64,000 bases of DNA from Malachius bipustulatus (taxonomy: Eukaryota; Arthropoda; Insecta; Coleoptera; Melyridae). Below the pieces are notes generated by a model that saw only the letters and a list, made by a program, of their open reading frames with translations, was not told the origin of the DNA and searched no databases. The stretch lies in NCBI GenBank assembly GCA_910589415.1, contig OU342633.1, positions 10,020,858-10,084,857 of the forward strand. The letters are read 5' to 3'. Shown here one piece after another: positions 1 through 11,370 of the stretch. Position 1 is the stretch's first letter, and each line of letters opens with the position of its first letter. Both the position numbers and the translations under genes were made by a program.

Positions 1-98
1 TGAGTTTTCGAAAAAAAATTATAAGTAGATACTTTTGGCAATATTTAATCAAGTAGAATCACCCCCTTAATTTTTTGCGCATAATTTCCGGACACCTG
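1..98. repeat. Right end of a palindromic CAGGGTG-type element, cut by window edge
   Basis: The stretch reads outwards to GGACACCTG followed by TA. It matches the reverse complement of the left end of the complete palindromic element at 3621-4794. The rest lies before the window. No coding content. Confidence 0.7.
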
Positions 99-395
99 TA
101 TACAGGGTGCTCCCGAAATGGCGGACACGGTATACAGGGTGTTGTAGAGGATGTTCAGAAAGACTGTAAATCTAAAACAAAAATGTGTTCCTCGGCTTCG
201 TTACCGAGATATAGGGTGTCCTTTTTCGAAAATTTAAATCAAAATGGCAGTCAACTTTAAACAACCTAAACTGGAAAAGCACATGGTTTCACATAACTAT
301 AACGATAGTGTTTGCTTTTTATTATTTTTATTATCGGGAACGGAATTACAGGCATTAAAAGTTTACCTATTCCTTGAGTTCAAAACAATTTTTCA
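1..395 (+). repeat. Left arm of a 395-bp inverted repeat
   Basis: Reverse complement of 3324-3718 with no difference found by eye. It spans the 3' end of one palindromic element and the left end of the next. Confidence 0.85.
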
Positions 396-1545
396 GCAGC
401 GTTGGAAGTAATTCTAGATCTCACACCACTGCACTTAGTGATTGAGAGAAGTGCCGCAGAGGCTCAACTCAGAATGTCAAGAATGGGGATCAGGGGGGGA
501 CTACGGACCGAGGGGAATCAACCCCTGAACATCTGTAAAAACCTCCCGATAATGCCAAAAGACAAAACTGTCAAGAAATTCAGCTTCAAGAGAAACTTCA
601 TCATGGAACTGTCTACGAAAGAAGAATGGAGCAACACATCCATTCACACTCTCAAAGAAGGTACAATAAGATGGTACACAGACGGCTCAAAGGCCACCGA
701 GGGGACTGGGGCAGGAGTATATGGGCCAGGCACCAACTACTCCGAGCCGATGGGAACATCCCCAAGCATACTTCAAGCAGAACTGTAACCAATAGCAATA
801 CTGACAGACAGTCAAGCAGCCATAAAGACGCTAAGTTCTCCTATCATAAGCTCAAAAATGGCATGGAATTGCCTTCAAAAACTCAATAAACTAGGCAGAG
901 AGGACAAAATTCACCTCAAATGGATTCCAGGACACACTGGGATTGAGGGAAACGAACATGCCCACTCATTGGCAAGAAAAGGAGCATCGACACCCTTCAT
1001 AGGACCAGAACCATTCTGTAGCCTCGAAGACACGTTCTTCAAGGTAGAACTTCGGTAGGAAGAAGAAAAACTGAGAGAAATCCATTGGAATAACCTCTCA
1101 GGATTGAGACAATCCAAGGTGCTCCTCGGGAACTTTAACCGAGAAAGGTCAAGAAAACTCCTGACCCTCAACAAAGGAAGTCTCAGATCAGAATGCTAAC
1201 AGGATTCCTAACAGGTCATTGCAAGCTCAATGAACACCTGAGGAAACTTGGTATAGAAAAAGATGGCGTTTGCAGATTCTGCAAGGAAGAAAACGAGACG
1301 CCTCGTCACCTATTGATGAACTGCGAAGCATTAGAACGTGAAAGAAACGATGTTCTGGGTTCAAGGCTCTGCCCGGCCTTGATCCCCTTCAAATCCTGAA
1401 ATTCCTAAGGGAAGCGGATTGGAGAGGCTGCTTCAATGAAGGGAATATACTCCAAAGAAGCAGAGAAGAGGGGGCACAATAGATCTGTAATAGGTCGCAG
1501 CGCATCTGACACCCTCATTATCAATATCAATATCAATACCATCTC
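396..1545 (+). mobile_element. LINE 3' fragment with RNase H domain and C-terminal zinc knuckle
   Basis: A broken reading frame encodes the RNase H start (WYTDGSK near 675), a later segment DSQAAIKTL after a stop near 786, and the RNase H end motif WIPGHTGIEGNEHA near 920. A C-terminal knuckle of the CRFCKEENETPRHLLMNCE type follows near 1270. This order is that of the 3' end of I/LOA-group non-LTR retrotransposons. Reverse transcriptase and endonuclease are absent, so the copy is 5'-truncated, and it carries stops and frameshifts. It ends in a short run of TATCAA units near 1519-1540. It begins exactly where the inverted arm 1-395 ends, so it interrupts the surrounding palindromic element. 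Confidence 0.8.
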
Positions 1546-3323
1546 TCTAACAGGATGGGCATCGACGTCCCAGTTACTAAGTTAGCTACATTGTAATAGA
1601 TTATTAGTAAATAAATCTTAAATTAGTAAACCTCAGAACTCTTTCCCTACTAGTATCAAACAAACCTAGATCCCAAGGAAAGGATCATCACAAAATACTA
1701 ACTTGCAACAAGGCTAATTTTGACAATATTTTATTAAATTTGTGAATAATTTATTGTGTTAACATTGTATGAACACACGTGTTAAAAGTTTTGAAAAAGT
1801 GATTAATATTCATAGTCTAATTAATGAAGATATTGATGGAGAATATAGTAGTGAAGGAGCAGAGGGGTAACTTAATTTCAGTGCATAAAGGAAAAAACAG
1901 AAAATTATAACATTTTAGAGGTCATACTGATTTCAAAGATGGACTACCTACTTTAACTGTAAAAAACCTACTTGCGCATCAATTGGATAAATAGTGTATT
2001 TTTATTCGTTGATTCAATGGCGAGTATTTTCACATTCTTTTAAATTGGCTTTCTGAAATTTGTAATGGCACTATCATATTAGTATCATTAAAGATGCGTC
2101 CTATGAAAATTTTAGTACAATCCCATTGAAAACATGTCCGACAATGGATATTGAAATTGGCAATTTTGACCTACATATTCTCCATCTATGTCACTAGTAA
2201 ACTAATAATAAAAACAGCAATTTTTGGGACCAAAGCATAGTTTTGCATACATAAGGGTTTAAAAATACCCTTTTTTAATTAAAATGGTCGCCATTTTGAA
2301 TCAACTGGACCAATTTCACTCAGATGTAATACCAGAGCACTCGCTACATAATATTACAACTACAAACATTTCAGCTAAAAACTACGACCCAAATTAATTG
2401 TGGTGAAAAGAAGGTGTTTTTGAGAATTTTGAAAGGTAAACTTCTACAGACCTTCAGATTTTTAATGAAAATAAATTACTAGTCATCAATGATTCTGTAG
2501 AAATTAAAAAATTAATGCAAAATAACTTATCCGATAAACCTACAAGAGTAAACATAATCTGAAGTAAGCATAATTAATATTTTCACCTTTTTTTTTTACA
2601 CTACCTTGAAATTCTAAAAATAAATTAAACATCCAACCACTCCTTATGAACGTTTTACTCCCACAAAAATTTCAGTCTCCCACATTCAAAACTGCAACCT
2701 GATGATGTGACAAGAACTTTTTTTTCGAACTTTGTGTAGGAGTAACGCGACTTTCGGAAATTTTTTCAACACAAATCCAAAGTCCTCCATAAGTTCTTCA
2801 AGATGGCCAAAGTTTCCTGCACTAACCTTGAAAGATGAAGCCGCAGGAGCAATGGGATATAAAAGAAGCTGTCGGAACACTAGCAGTCAGTTGTAATTGG
2901 AAGTGGAAGACAGAAGGAAGACATAAAGTAGAAAGCAGAGTGAAGTGATTTGTGACAAGTGTATTAAAGGTGTCTGTATACAGGGTGATCCCGAAATGGC
3001 GGACACGGACACCACCACAGCATCCATTGTGGATTAAAGATTCTAAGTTCACTTATACTTTTTTCTCCAGTATGGCCCCCTTAAGAAGATATGATCACTT
3101 TTGTGGACAAAAAAGTCACAACACTGCACTACCCTTCTTCAGGCAGGAAAATAATATCTAGGTCTACAATAATACCCAGATAGATGTTACCATGGAAACA
3201 TATGAAATGGCAAATCTAACAAAGTTAAAAACAATAATCGTTGCGCGGATACATATTCGATGATATTATCAAAATTTATTTTAGTTGCATTGTTGAGCTC
3301 GAATTTGAACAACGATGCCACAT
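1546..3323. other. Unassigned AT-rich DNA inside the palindromic element
   Basis: No gene is recognised. Short reading frames near 2690-3160 have no family features. A second partial copy of the terminal sequence GGGTGATCCCGAAATGG lies near 2984. Confidence 0.4.
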
Positions 3324-3718
3324 TGAAAAATTGTTTTGAACTCAAGGAATAGGTAAACTTTTAATGCCTGTAATTCCGTTCCCGATAATAAAAATAATAA
3401 AAAGCAAACACTATCGTTATAGTTATGTGAAACCATGTGCTTTTCCAGTTTAGGTTGTTTAAAGTTGACTGCCATTTTGATTTAAATTTTCGAAAAAGGA
3501 CACCCTATATCTCGGTAACGAAGCCGAGGAACACATTTTTGTTTTAGATTTACAGTCTTTCTGAACATCCTCTACAACACCCTGTATACCGTGTCCGCCA
3601 TTTCGGGAGCACCCTGTATACAGGTGTCCGGAAATTATGCGCAAAAAATTAAGGGGGTGATTCTACTTGATTAAATATTGCCAAAAGTATCTACTTATAA
3701 TTTTTTTTCGAAAACTCA
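3324..3718 (-). repeat. Right arm of a 395-bp inverted repeat
   Basis: Mirror copy of 1-395. The near-identity implies a young duplication or gene conversion between the arms. Confidence 0.85.
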
Positions 3719-4794
3719 CAATTAAGAAAGTTATGAGCCTTCAAAGTTGATTTTTTTAAATCAATATTTTTTTATAACTTTTTTTCTAGTGTACCGATTT
3801 TTTTAAAATTTGACACACTTGCCACTGATGTTGCTTTACATCCTTGGTCCAAATTAGACTTGAATCCCTCGAAATCGAAAGGCCTTAACCGCCCTTGACC
3901 TTCAAAAAAGGCGTTTAACTTTTTTCATAATATTTTTTTCTGAGTTTAGAAGATGCACAATTAAAGAACATGAAGAAATCTTCGGAAAAGGTCCTCTTTG
4001 TCTATCATGATAAAATGACCTGTTTCCGAGTAAAACTGTTTTAAAAATTAGCTTGCACTAAAATTGATCAGATCTTGCAACAATACCAAAGCATGCTTTG
4101 GAAACAGCTGCAGGGCTGCCTAGTTATGTACAAAACAGAGACATTCGTATATAAATAGACTTGGAAATGATAAAATTTTAAAAATTTTTAATCATTTTTT
4201 TTTAAATAAAATAATAAAATAATTTTATTGGAAAATAAAAAAATTGCTGTGAAAATGAAATCCAAAGCAAACGCCTTGTTTCCTAGGCAATCCGGCAGCT
4301 GTTTCCAAAGCATGCGTTGGTATTGTTACAGAATGATCATAATTTATGGTGATCAATTTTAGTGCAAGCAAATTTTTAAAACAGTTTTACTCGGAAACAG
4401 GTCATTTTATCGTGACAGACAAAGAGGACCTTTTCCGAATATTTCTTTATGTTCTTTAATTGTCATCTTCAACACTCAGAAAAAAATATTACGAAAAAAA
4501 TTATACGCCTTTTTTGAAGGTCAAGGGCGGTTAAGGCGTTTCGATTTCGAGGGATTCAAGTCTAATTTGGACCAAGGATGTAAAGCAAGATCAGTGTCAA
4601 GTGTGTCAAATTTTAAGAAAATCGGTACACTAGAAAAAAAGTTATAAAAAAATATTGATTTAAAAAAATCAACTTTGAAGGCTTATAACTTTCTTATTTG
4701 TGAGTTTTCGAAAAAAATTATAGATACTTTTGGCAATATTTTATCAAGTAGAATCACCCCCTTAATTTTTTTCGTATAATTTCCGGACACCCTG
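3621..4794. mobile_element. Palindromic foldback element, about 1.17 kb
   Basis: Starts CAGGTGTCCGGAAATTATG after TA and ends with the complement CCGGACACCCTG. The left arm runs to about 4145 and the right arm starts near 4280, so almost the whole element folds into one hairpin with a loop of about 130 bases. No open reading frame of note. It abuts the element ending at 3616, with only the TA repeats between them. Confidence 0.8.
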
Positions 4795-4799
4795 CATGT

Positions 4800-5410
4800 G
4801 TAAATAAGAGCTGATTATTTAGATTTGGAGATTATTATTATAGGTTTTAATAGTTTTGCTAAAGAATAAATAATTTTGGAAGACTTTTAATTTGGGAAAT
4901 AATAAAGTGTAAGACCGCAACAATTAGTGTCAGAAGCCGGATACGGATTCCAGCAAAAAAATTAATTAATTAATGGTTAATTTACACAGCGAAGAAGAAA
5001 CTGAAAGTAACAGAAAGTCCAAAGAAATATTGAAGGAAATGATGTTAATGCTCAAAAATGACCAGGAAGAGCAGAAACATATCATTAAGAAGCTCGAAGA
5101 GAATACAGTGAAGAAAAGCTGATGCAGCAACAGAAAAACACTGAAGAAAAGCCGTTGCAGCAACAGAAAGACAGTAAAGAGAGTTGATAAAAGTTATTCA
5201 GCAACAAGGGGACGATTATGTGGGCAAACTAAATAAAGTGAAACGAGAAGTCCATGATGAAGTCAATATTGTTCAGAAGGAAGTCAGTAGTGTTCGCGAT
5301 GAAGTCGGTGGTGTTCGCGATGAAGTGAAATTGGTGGAAGATCGAGTGGAACATAAAACAAAGCTGCTTTTAGAGGAGATGAAAATCGACTTCGAGAAGA
5401 AACACTAAAT
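4800..5410 (+). mobile_element. LTR end, leader and gag N-terminus of a gypsy-type retrotransposon
   Basis: AATAAA signals near 4866 and 4899 and a possible LTR end CCGCAACA near 4915 are followed by GTGTCAGAAGCCGG, which resembles the leader/primer-site region of insect gypsy elements. From about 4974 a charged, coiled-coil-rich frame follows, interrupted by a stop near 5120 and reopening at 5184-5408 with heptad-like DEV repeats. The capsid part resumes at 10138 beyond an inserted LINE. It is a decayed relic. The LTR assignment is inference; the link to the capsid rests on position and protein type. Confidence 0.55.
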
Positions 5411-5435
5411 TCTCTAAAGTTGTGAAGTATTCTCC

Positions 5436-5873
5436 ATGTGCCGCACCAGCGAACAGCTTTGGCTTAAAAGTGAAACCACCGGCGTATGCTTTACTGAAGT
5501 GAAGAAACGCCAGAGAGCTAGAAGGGTAAATGTTAAAAGAGGTACAGCTGTAACGAAATCAAGTGGCAGTGGGACTGAATTGGAACCAAATGGGTTAAGA
5601 GGGGCAGTTCAGTACAGACACCTGCATGTGTTTGGCCTAGAACCTTCTACTACAATAGAGAAGGTGACTCAATTTTTGAAGAAAAACAATTTTACAGATG
5701 TCAAATGTGATATGTTGAAATCTAAGAGACCTGAAGAATATTCGTCGTTTAAAGTTTCTGTGACAAGCGATAGTTTTGACAGGTTAAACTCTCCCGAATT
5801 ATGGCCAGTTGGAGTTAAATTCAACCGTTTTTTATTCCACATCGGGAGAGGAAAGGAAAAGGAATCAATCTAA
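5436..5873 (+). pseudogene. CR1 LINE ORF1 C-terminal part
   Basis: The ORF1 product of CR1-group LINEs binds RNA in the retrotransposition particle. The frame ends with a segment around LWPVGVKFNRFLFHIGRG, which has a counterpart FWPNGIAFSRFNFRRG in the other CR1 copy near 28090. The N-terminal part is missing, and the first ATG at 5436 is simply the first in this frame. A basic, serine-rich stretch precedes the conserved end. It lies about 40 bases before the endonuclease reading frame. Confidence in family is good; function is lost. Confidence 0.65.
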
Positions 5874-6104
5874 ATGGATATAGAGGTGAAAACAAAAATC
5901 AAGATACAGGAGGTATGGTGAATGAAGTTTGTGATGAAGTAGTGCCAAAGACAGTTGCCAAAGTGTTCCTGATTCACCAGAATGCACAGTCACTGGGAAA
6001 CAGTGTGGACTTGTTTAGAGATTTACTAGATCAACATAGGGAGTGTATGTTTTTGTGTATCACAGAGCATTGGCAATCGGAACAGCAATTGTCCCTGATA
6101 GGGA

Positions 6105-7348
6105 CAACACCTCCTAGAAACAAGGCCTGAAAGCTAAATGACACATCTGTCAAGATGGCGGCATCATTAGGTTACTTTGCTCCTACCTACAGAGGCATGC
6201 GTATGCGGTCTGGCTAATTAAAATTTGAATTTAAATTATATAATTTATGTTTCAAGATTGTGATTTTACGCTAATAATTACTTTGAGACGTTGTAATTGT
6301 CCGTGAACTTGAGTTTTAGTGCTCTGACATAAACTCACAGTGTTTAAAATGCCTTTCAAGTGCTTGTGTCACCAACTGCCCTGGCAAGAAAAAAAACCGT
6401 ATTTTCTTTTTCAAAAGACGAAATTAAGAAGAATTTATGGTTGCGTCGACTGGAAAGAAACGATCTCTTGAAGATTAAGGATCTTAAGAACTATCGAGTA
6501 CGTGGTATTTATTACATCTAGCTTCAAATAATTTATTAGGTATAGTGTTGATTATTGGTCTCATTGTTTAGGTATTATGTGAACTACACTTTCATGATAA
6601 TGATATCAAAAGAACAGTGGAAGTTTTTAGTGAAGAAACAGGACAGTTGATGGTCTCTAATTTGGAACGCCCTTATTTAAAAAATGGTAAGTTCTTAAAA
6701 TACCTTGACACTTATCAACAAATTTTGTCCACTTACTAACCTCTTAAAATGAAAAACTAAATTAAATCATCCCCTGCTTTATTATTAGGATTTCCCTTAC
6801 TCCTCAATCATTTCCAGATGTAACTCCCATTTATTCCTGCTCAACTTCCAAGCAAAGTGTTCCCTTGAAAAGATCCTCTCCTGTAACCTGTAAGAAAACG
6901 CCAGAAATTGGAAAACAGATTGCTCGAGTCTGCAATCGAAAGCAGTGCCAGGGGGTTGGAAGAAGACAAACAGACATATTCCAAGAATAATAATTTGTGT
7001 GATACCATCCAAATGATACCCAAGAGTCCCAAGACCCAAAACTGCTGACCCATAATGTAAGTGTTATAGAGGTTACCTATAATACCTACCTTTCTTATTA
7101 TTTCTTATTTCCATTATTGATTTATTTTTAGGAATCTTATAATAATATGACTAAACCAAATAATTATAATTAATAATTATTACATTAAAACATTTTTCTG
7201 AATATTTCATCTTGAGCAGTATTAAATTAAAATATTATTATAATCAATTCAATAACAAGCAGATGACAACCGTAACCTGCTAGCAGTGCTAGCCTAATGT
7301 GGCGGCCATTTTGAATCTGCTTTCAGGCCTTGTTTCTAGGAGGTGTTG
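6105..7348 (+). mobile_element. P-element-like DNA transposon with THAP domain, non-autonomous
   Basis: The ends are perfect inverted repeats of about 29 bp starting CAACACCTCCTAGAAACAAG. ATAGGGA is duplicated on both sides (6098-6104 and 7349-7355; eight bases, GATAGGGA, if the last base of the element is counted differently). It carries a THAP zinc finger and a short linker but no catalytic domain. THAP plus a 7-8 bp target duplication is the signature of the P superfamily. It lies inside the CR1 endonuclease frame. Confidence 0.75.
6349..6990 (+). pseudogene. THAP-domain transposase fragment, three exons
   Basis: THAP fingers bind the ends of P-type transposons. Exon 1 (6349-6497) gives the paired cysteines and the FSFSKDEIKKNLWLRRLER segment, but only if reading slips at two places, one in a run of eight A near 6388. 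It ends at CGA|GTACGT. Exon 2 (6572-6686) supplies the second zinc half as CELHF and ends AATG|GTAAGT. Exon 3 starts at TTTCCAG|ATGTAAC (6818), in phase, and stops at 6990. The catalytic RNase H-like core of P transposases is absent, so it cannot act alone. The splice sites look intact although the first exon is frameshifted. Confidence 0.65.
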
Positions 7349-8252
7349 ATAGGGATCGATGGCTTTCAGCTGGTGTCAAATTTCAGCAGAGAAGAAGGAC
7401 GGCACGGCGGCGCAGCCCTCTACTGTAGAAGCAACATAAGATACAAGACAAATCAACGAATTTGTGATTATTCGATAGTGTATGAGTTTGAAGTGGCGGC
7501 TGCTGAGTTTATTTTGAACAAGTTACAAATCATTGTTATAGTTGTGTACAGGCCCTCTGGCGGAAATACTATGTTGTTTTTAGATAGATTTGAACAGATG
7601 CTTGAGGAAACTTTTCAAGAAGACAAATTGTATTTTGTTGTAGGAGATTTCAATGTAGAAATGCTGGACAGCAATAATGAAGGGATTGCCTTGGCAAGCT
7701 TGTTGAATTCATTTGGTATTCATCAGACTATATTTGAATATACTAGAGTAACACCTAGTTCGAGTAGCTGCATAGACAACATTTTCACAAACTCTCCAGA
7801 GTACAATAGGGCACATACTTTGGATACCTTCATTTCAGATCACAAAGCACAGATCATTTCATTTAATGTAGAGATTGAAAAGCCCATTTACATACAAAAG
7901 AGATTTTTCAGTAAAATAAATGTGGACAAATTTAAAGCCCAGTTGCAGGAGGAATCTTGGAATGAGATCTATAATATGGCAGTTTCAGATGTAAACAACC
8001 AGTGGGACAGTTTTATAAACACGTTTGTAAATATATTTAATAACAATTTTCCAATAAAAAATGTAAGATTTGGCAGTAAACAAGTAAACAAAATTAAATA
8101 CTCAAACAGAGCTGAGATAGAGGAGTGCAAAAGATTGCTGGATTGTTTGCTGGTAATGTCTGAAAACTCGAAAGGTTTTAAAGACTCATACAAATTAGTG
8201 AAAAAGTTATGACGGTTTACTGAAAAAAACTCAATCGCATATATATGAGAAT

Positions 8253-10012
8253 ATGATAGAGAACTCAGACAATAAAAATAAATGTGTTTGGAATATATGC
8301 AAAAAAATTACAGGTAAACATTCAAAAATGAACAGTGGTTGTTTGATGAAAGGTAAAGATGAGAAAGTTGTCGATGAGTACAATGAATTCTTGTTGAATG
8401 CTGTTCCTAGGTTACTTGAAAACATAGAAAACATTCCTTTGAAATGTAACTTTTGTGTAAACGATAGGTCAATGTTTGTAACTCCAGTAGTACCTGAGGA
8501 AGTAATAGGCATCATTGGTAAGCTCAAAAACAAATACAGTTATGGATGTGATGAAATACCTACAAGTATCATTAAAATCTGTGCCAACGAGATAAGCTGC
8601 ATACTCTCGTATGTGGTAAATAATTCTTTTGAGCATGGAACTTTCCCAGAACAATTAAAATTAGCGCATGTAGTACCATTATTTAAAAAAGGCGATCCTG
8701 AATTGATGGAAAACTACAGACCTATTAGCCTCTTACCTAGTTTTTCAAAGATTTTTGAAAAAGCAATATGTAACCGCCTGATTAAGTTTTTAATCGGCAG
8801 TAATATTTTCTGTGCTTCGCAGCATGGATATCTTAATGGGAGATCTACTCAAACAGCTTTGTATCATTATATAAAAGAAACCCTAGATCAATTAGAAAAT
8901 AGAAACCTAGCTCTTGGCATTTTCCTTGACCTGTCTAAGGCTTATGATTGTATAAATCATGAGTATCTCTTGTTGAAGTTGGAGAAACATGGCGTAAGGG
9001 GTAACACTTTTAAATGGTTCAGATCTTACCTTTCGGAACGCCGGCAGAGAGTAGTTCTAAAAAAAAAATAACAGAGTAACGAAATCGCATATTAGGGTGA
9101 ACGGGTTGGGAGTACCGCAGGGTAGTGTGGCTGGTCCGGTTCTGTTCATTATATATGTCAATGATCTTTATTTGTCAATTAAGAACAATGTAGATTGTAA
9201 AATCACCAGTTATGCGGATGACACAAGTCTCTTGATTGGTGCTGGCAAGATAATCGATTTGTGATGTTTGTGGATGGTTTGTCGAAAACAGACTACTTTT
9301 GAATAAGAATAAGACAACTGCAATGATGTTTCATACAAAACAAAATCGAATAAATGTGCCGGATCATATTATGTTGGGTAGTGTAAACTTGCAAGTGGTG
9401 AAAAGCACGAAGTTTTTGGGTTTACACCTGGAGGATACCCTACACTGGTCAGAACATATAAATAAACTGTGTTCCAAACTGAACCAGGTGTGTTACACTT
9501 TAAGAATCATAGGCAAATATGTGGGCAGGGCTTCTCTGTACATGATGTATCACGCAAACTTTGAGTCACTGGTGAGGTATGGGATTGTGTTTTGGGGAAG
9601 TTCCTCAGATATTCGGCTCATATTTCTTCTACAAAAAAAAGTCCTCAGGGTTATAAATGGTATGGGGTATCGTGATTCTTGTAGAAATGTTTTTAAATCA
9701 AACTCAATTATGACTGTGTATGCAGTCTAATATGAGTGCTTATTATTTGTACATAAGTATAAAGGAACATTTTTTTTGTGTAATAATATTGATCACCAAT
9801 ACAAAACTAGATCTATAGATTTAAGCTATCCACTGCATAGACTAACGCTAACGGAAGGGGCACCACACTATATGTGTATTAGGTTATTTAATAGTCTACC
9901 ACAAGAAATTAAAATAATAGAAAATATTGGCATGTTCAAGAAAAAAGTAAAAGAAATGTTAGTAACCTTAGAACCTTACAATTGTGAGGAATACCTGTGC
10001 ACCACGTGGTAG
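8253..10012 (+). pseudogene. CR1 LINE ORF2, reverse transcriptase and C-terminal parts
   Basis: Reverse transcriptase of a non-LTR element. Visible blocks are YRPISLLPSFSKIFEKA (about 8716), FLDLSKAYDCINH (about 8925), VPQGS near 9112 and the catalytic YADD at 9210-9221. The thumb/connection part is at 9299-9730 and a C-terminal tail at 9776-10012. Frames change at an A-run at 9061-9068, near 9270 and near 9735, so no single protein can be made. Catalytic residues are kept, so decay is mostly by small indels. No RNase H domain follows, as expected for CR1. Confidence 0.85.
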
Positions 10013-10137
10013 GGGTGTCTTTTGTGTTGACGTATTTCATTTCCTTGTATTTTTGTATTGTCCTACTTACTTTGTATATTATGTGGCATTGTATCTATAC
10101 AGGATTCCGAAATAAAGGTGTATTCTATTCTATTCTA

Positions 10138-11050
10138 TGACGGAACAGCACCCTGGATTGCATACAAAATGCAATTTCAGGCAGCCTGCATAGCCAACTG
10201 GTGGAACGATGCAGCGAAGGCAACAGCACTGGTTCTTGCTCTTCGGGGACAAGCTGTGGACATGCTGCAAACACTGCCGGTGGAACTGCACTCGAATACG
10301 ACAAATTAAGTGCAGCATTAGAACTTCGATTCAGCAATCATCATTTGGAGCAGGTTTCCCAAAATCAGTTAATGAGCAGAGTGCAGAAGTCGAACAAATC
10401 GCTACAGAAGTTTGAAGCTGATGTCGACAAGATTGTCCATCAAGCATACCCAGATTGGCCGCAGAATTTTAAAGATCAACTAGCCTCGCAAACCTTTGTC
10501 AATGGAATACAAGACACTAAGAGACAGAAGATTTTTGCATGAAGACGCATGTCACATTTGATGAAGTCCAGCGAAGCGTTAGTTAGAGCGCTTGAAGTAG
10601 ACACAGCAATCAAGGCGTCGAGCGGTAGAACCTTTTCAAAAGTATGAGCAGTGACTATTAATGAAGAAAAAGAACAGAACGTGACTAGCATATTGGAAAA
10701 GTTTAGTAAAATGATGGATAAGATCTCTGAGCAGTTAAATGAGAGAAAAAGAGGTGGGACTCCAAGGAGAGACGAAGCCACTTCAAACGTGGCGGCGGCC
10801 ACGTTTCTTGATCAGGGTCGCGAACGGAGACAGATGCTCGTTCAGGCGATTTGAGGACTGCGGTGAAAATCGAAGATATTTCGAGCACCGCAGTGACGAT
10901 CAGGGCAGCTTCATCAGAAACCCACTACTGGCCAATGTATTGGGAACTTGACAGCAGGTCATCGGAGGGCCAAGCTGATGTTGGCGCCTCGTACCAAACC
11001 AATTGAGGACAGTCAGAAGAAAGAGGTCAAGAATCAAAGTTAGTGAGGTA
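10138..11050 (+). pseudogene. Gypsy-type gag capsid fragment, interrupted partner of 4974-5408
   Basis: Translation shows a retrotransposon capsid: WIAYKMQFQAAC, then ALVLALRGQAVDMLQTLP, and after a one-base shift near 10290 the segment KFEADVDKIVHQAYPDWP with LASQTFVNGIQDTKRQ. It would package element RNA. A stop at 10542 and further shifts break it; the downstream part (to about 10955) is rich in charged residues. Its natural N-terminus lies upstream of the inserted CR1 element. No protease, reverse transcriptase or integrase follows, so the gypsy copy is truncated. Confidence 0.7.
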
Positions 11051-11370
11051 AAGAAATAAAATTAAAAGAATGTATATCCAGATTGAATATTGAAGACATT
11101 AGTGAATTGGAGATGAAAACAGTGAAAACGGGATACATAGCAAGCGGTAGGCTGAAGGTACAATTGAAGATTTGTACTATTTTCGAGCGATCAGATATCA
11201 TGGCTGTTTCAAGGCTTGGGATTCAACCACAAAGCCAGTGATTGCAAAAATTTCAAAGGCAATGGTCAGGTGTGTTTGCTGAGTGGCAGTGAAAGACATA
11301 GAAGTCACTGTATCAGTGACAAATTAAAATGCATAAACTGTGAAAGACCAAATTAAATAACAAATCTGGG
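11050..11370 (+). pseudogene. LINE ORF1 gag-like fragment with zinc knuckle
   Basis: A frame reading MKTVKTGYIASGRLKVQLK leads, after a one-base shift, into a CCHC-type knuckle region with GFNHKASDCKN and KCINCE near 11215-11340. This is the arrangement of ORF1 in jockey-group LINEs. It is short, frameshifted and not followed by ORF2. Confidence 0.5.

Larger units (their letters stand above)
103..3616. mobile_element. 3.5-kb CAGGGTG-ended element with long inverted arms
   Basis: It begins CAGGGTGCTCCCG after TA and ends with the reverse complement before TA. The left arm runs to 395 and the right arm starts at 3324. The two arms look identical, so the 61-codon reading frame seen in both is the same repeat read twice and not a gene. 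Between the arms lie a 5'-truncated LINE and unassigned DNA; a stray copy of the terminal sequence recurs near 2978-3010. TA flanks and long inverted ends suggest a non-autonomous Tc1/mariner-group element; no transposase is visible inside. Confidence 0.6.
5915..8212 (+). pseudogene. CR1 LINE ORF2, endonuclease part, split by a DNA transposon
   Basis: An AP-endonuclease (exonuclease-endonuclease-phosphatase) domain nicks target DNA in LINE retrotransposition. The first part, 5915-6104, carries the HQNAQSL start motif and the TEHW catalytic segment. After the insertion at 6105-7348 the same frame continues with VVYRPSGG, the GDFNVEMLD catalytic motif near 7640 and SDHKAQ near 7835. Removing the insertion and one copy of its target duplication leaves the frame continuous across the site. 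The frame then stops at 8212, about 40 bases before the reverse transcriptase frame resumes in another phase. Confidence 0.8.
5412..10138 (+). mobile_element. CR1-type LINE inserted in the gypsy gag
   Basis: Running 5' to 3' are the ORF1 C-terminus, endonuclease, reverse transcriptase and C-terminal domain, with no RNase H. The element ends in ATTCTATTCTATTCTATG, matching the 3' ATTCTRTG-type repeats known for CR1 elements. Gag protein resumes straight after. The endonuclease is split by a DNA transposon at 6105-7348, and several frameshifts (near 8212, 9071, 9270 and 9730) make the copy inactive. The 5' junction, between 5409 and 5436, is not sharp. Confidence 0.85.

Noticed and set aside
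75..260. 61-codon frame repeated exactly on the minus strand at 3459-3644
   Set aside because: It is the same inverted-repeat arm read twice; no start context, introns or domain.
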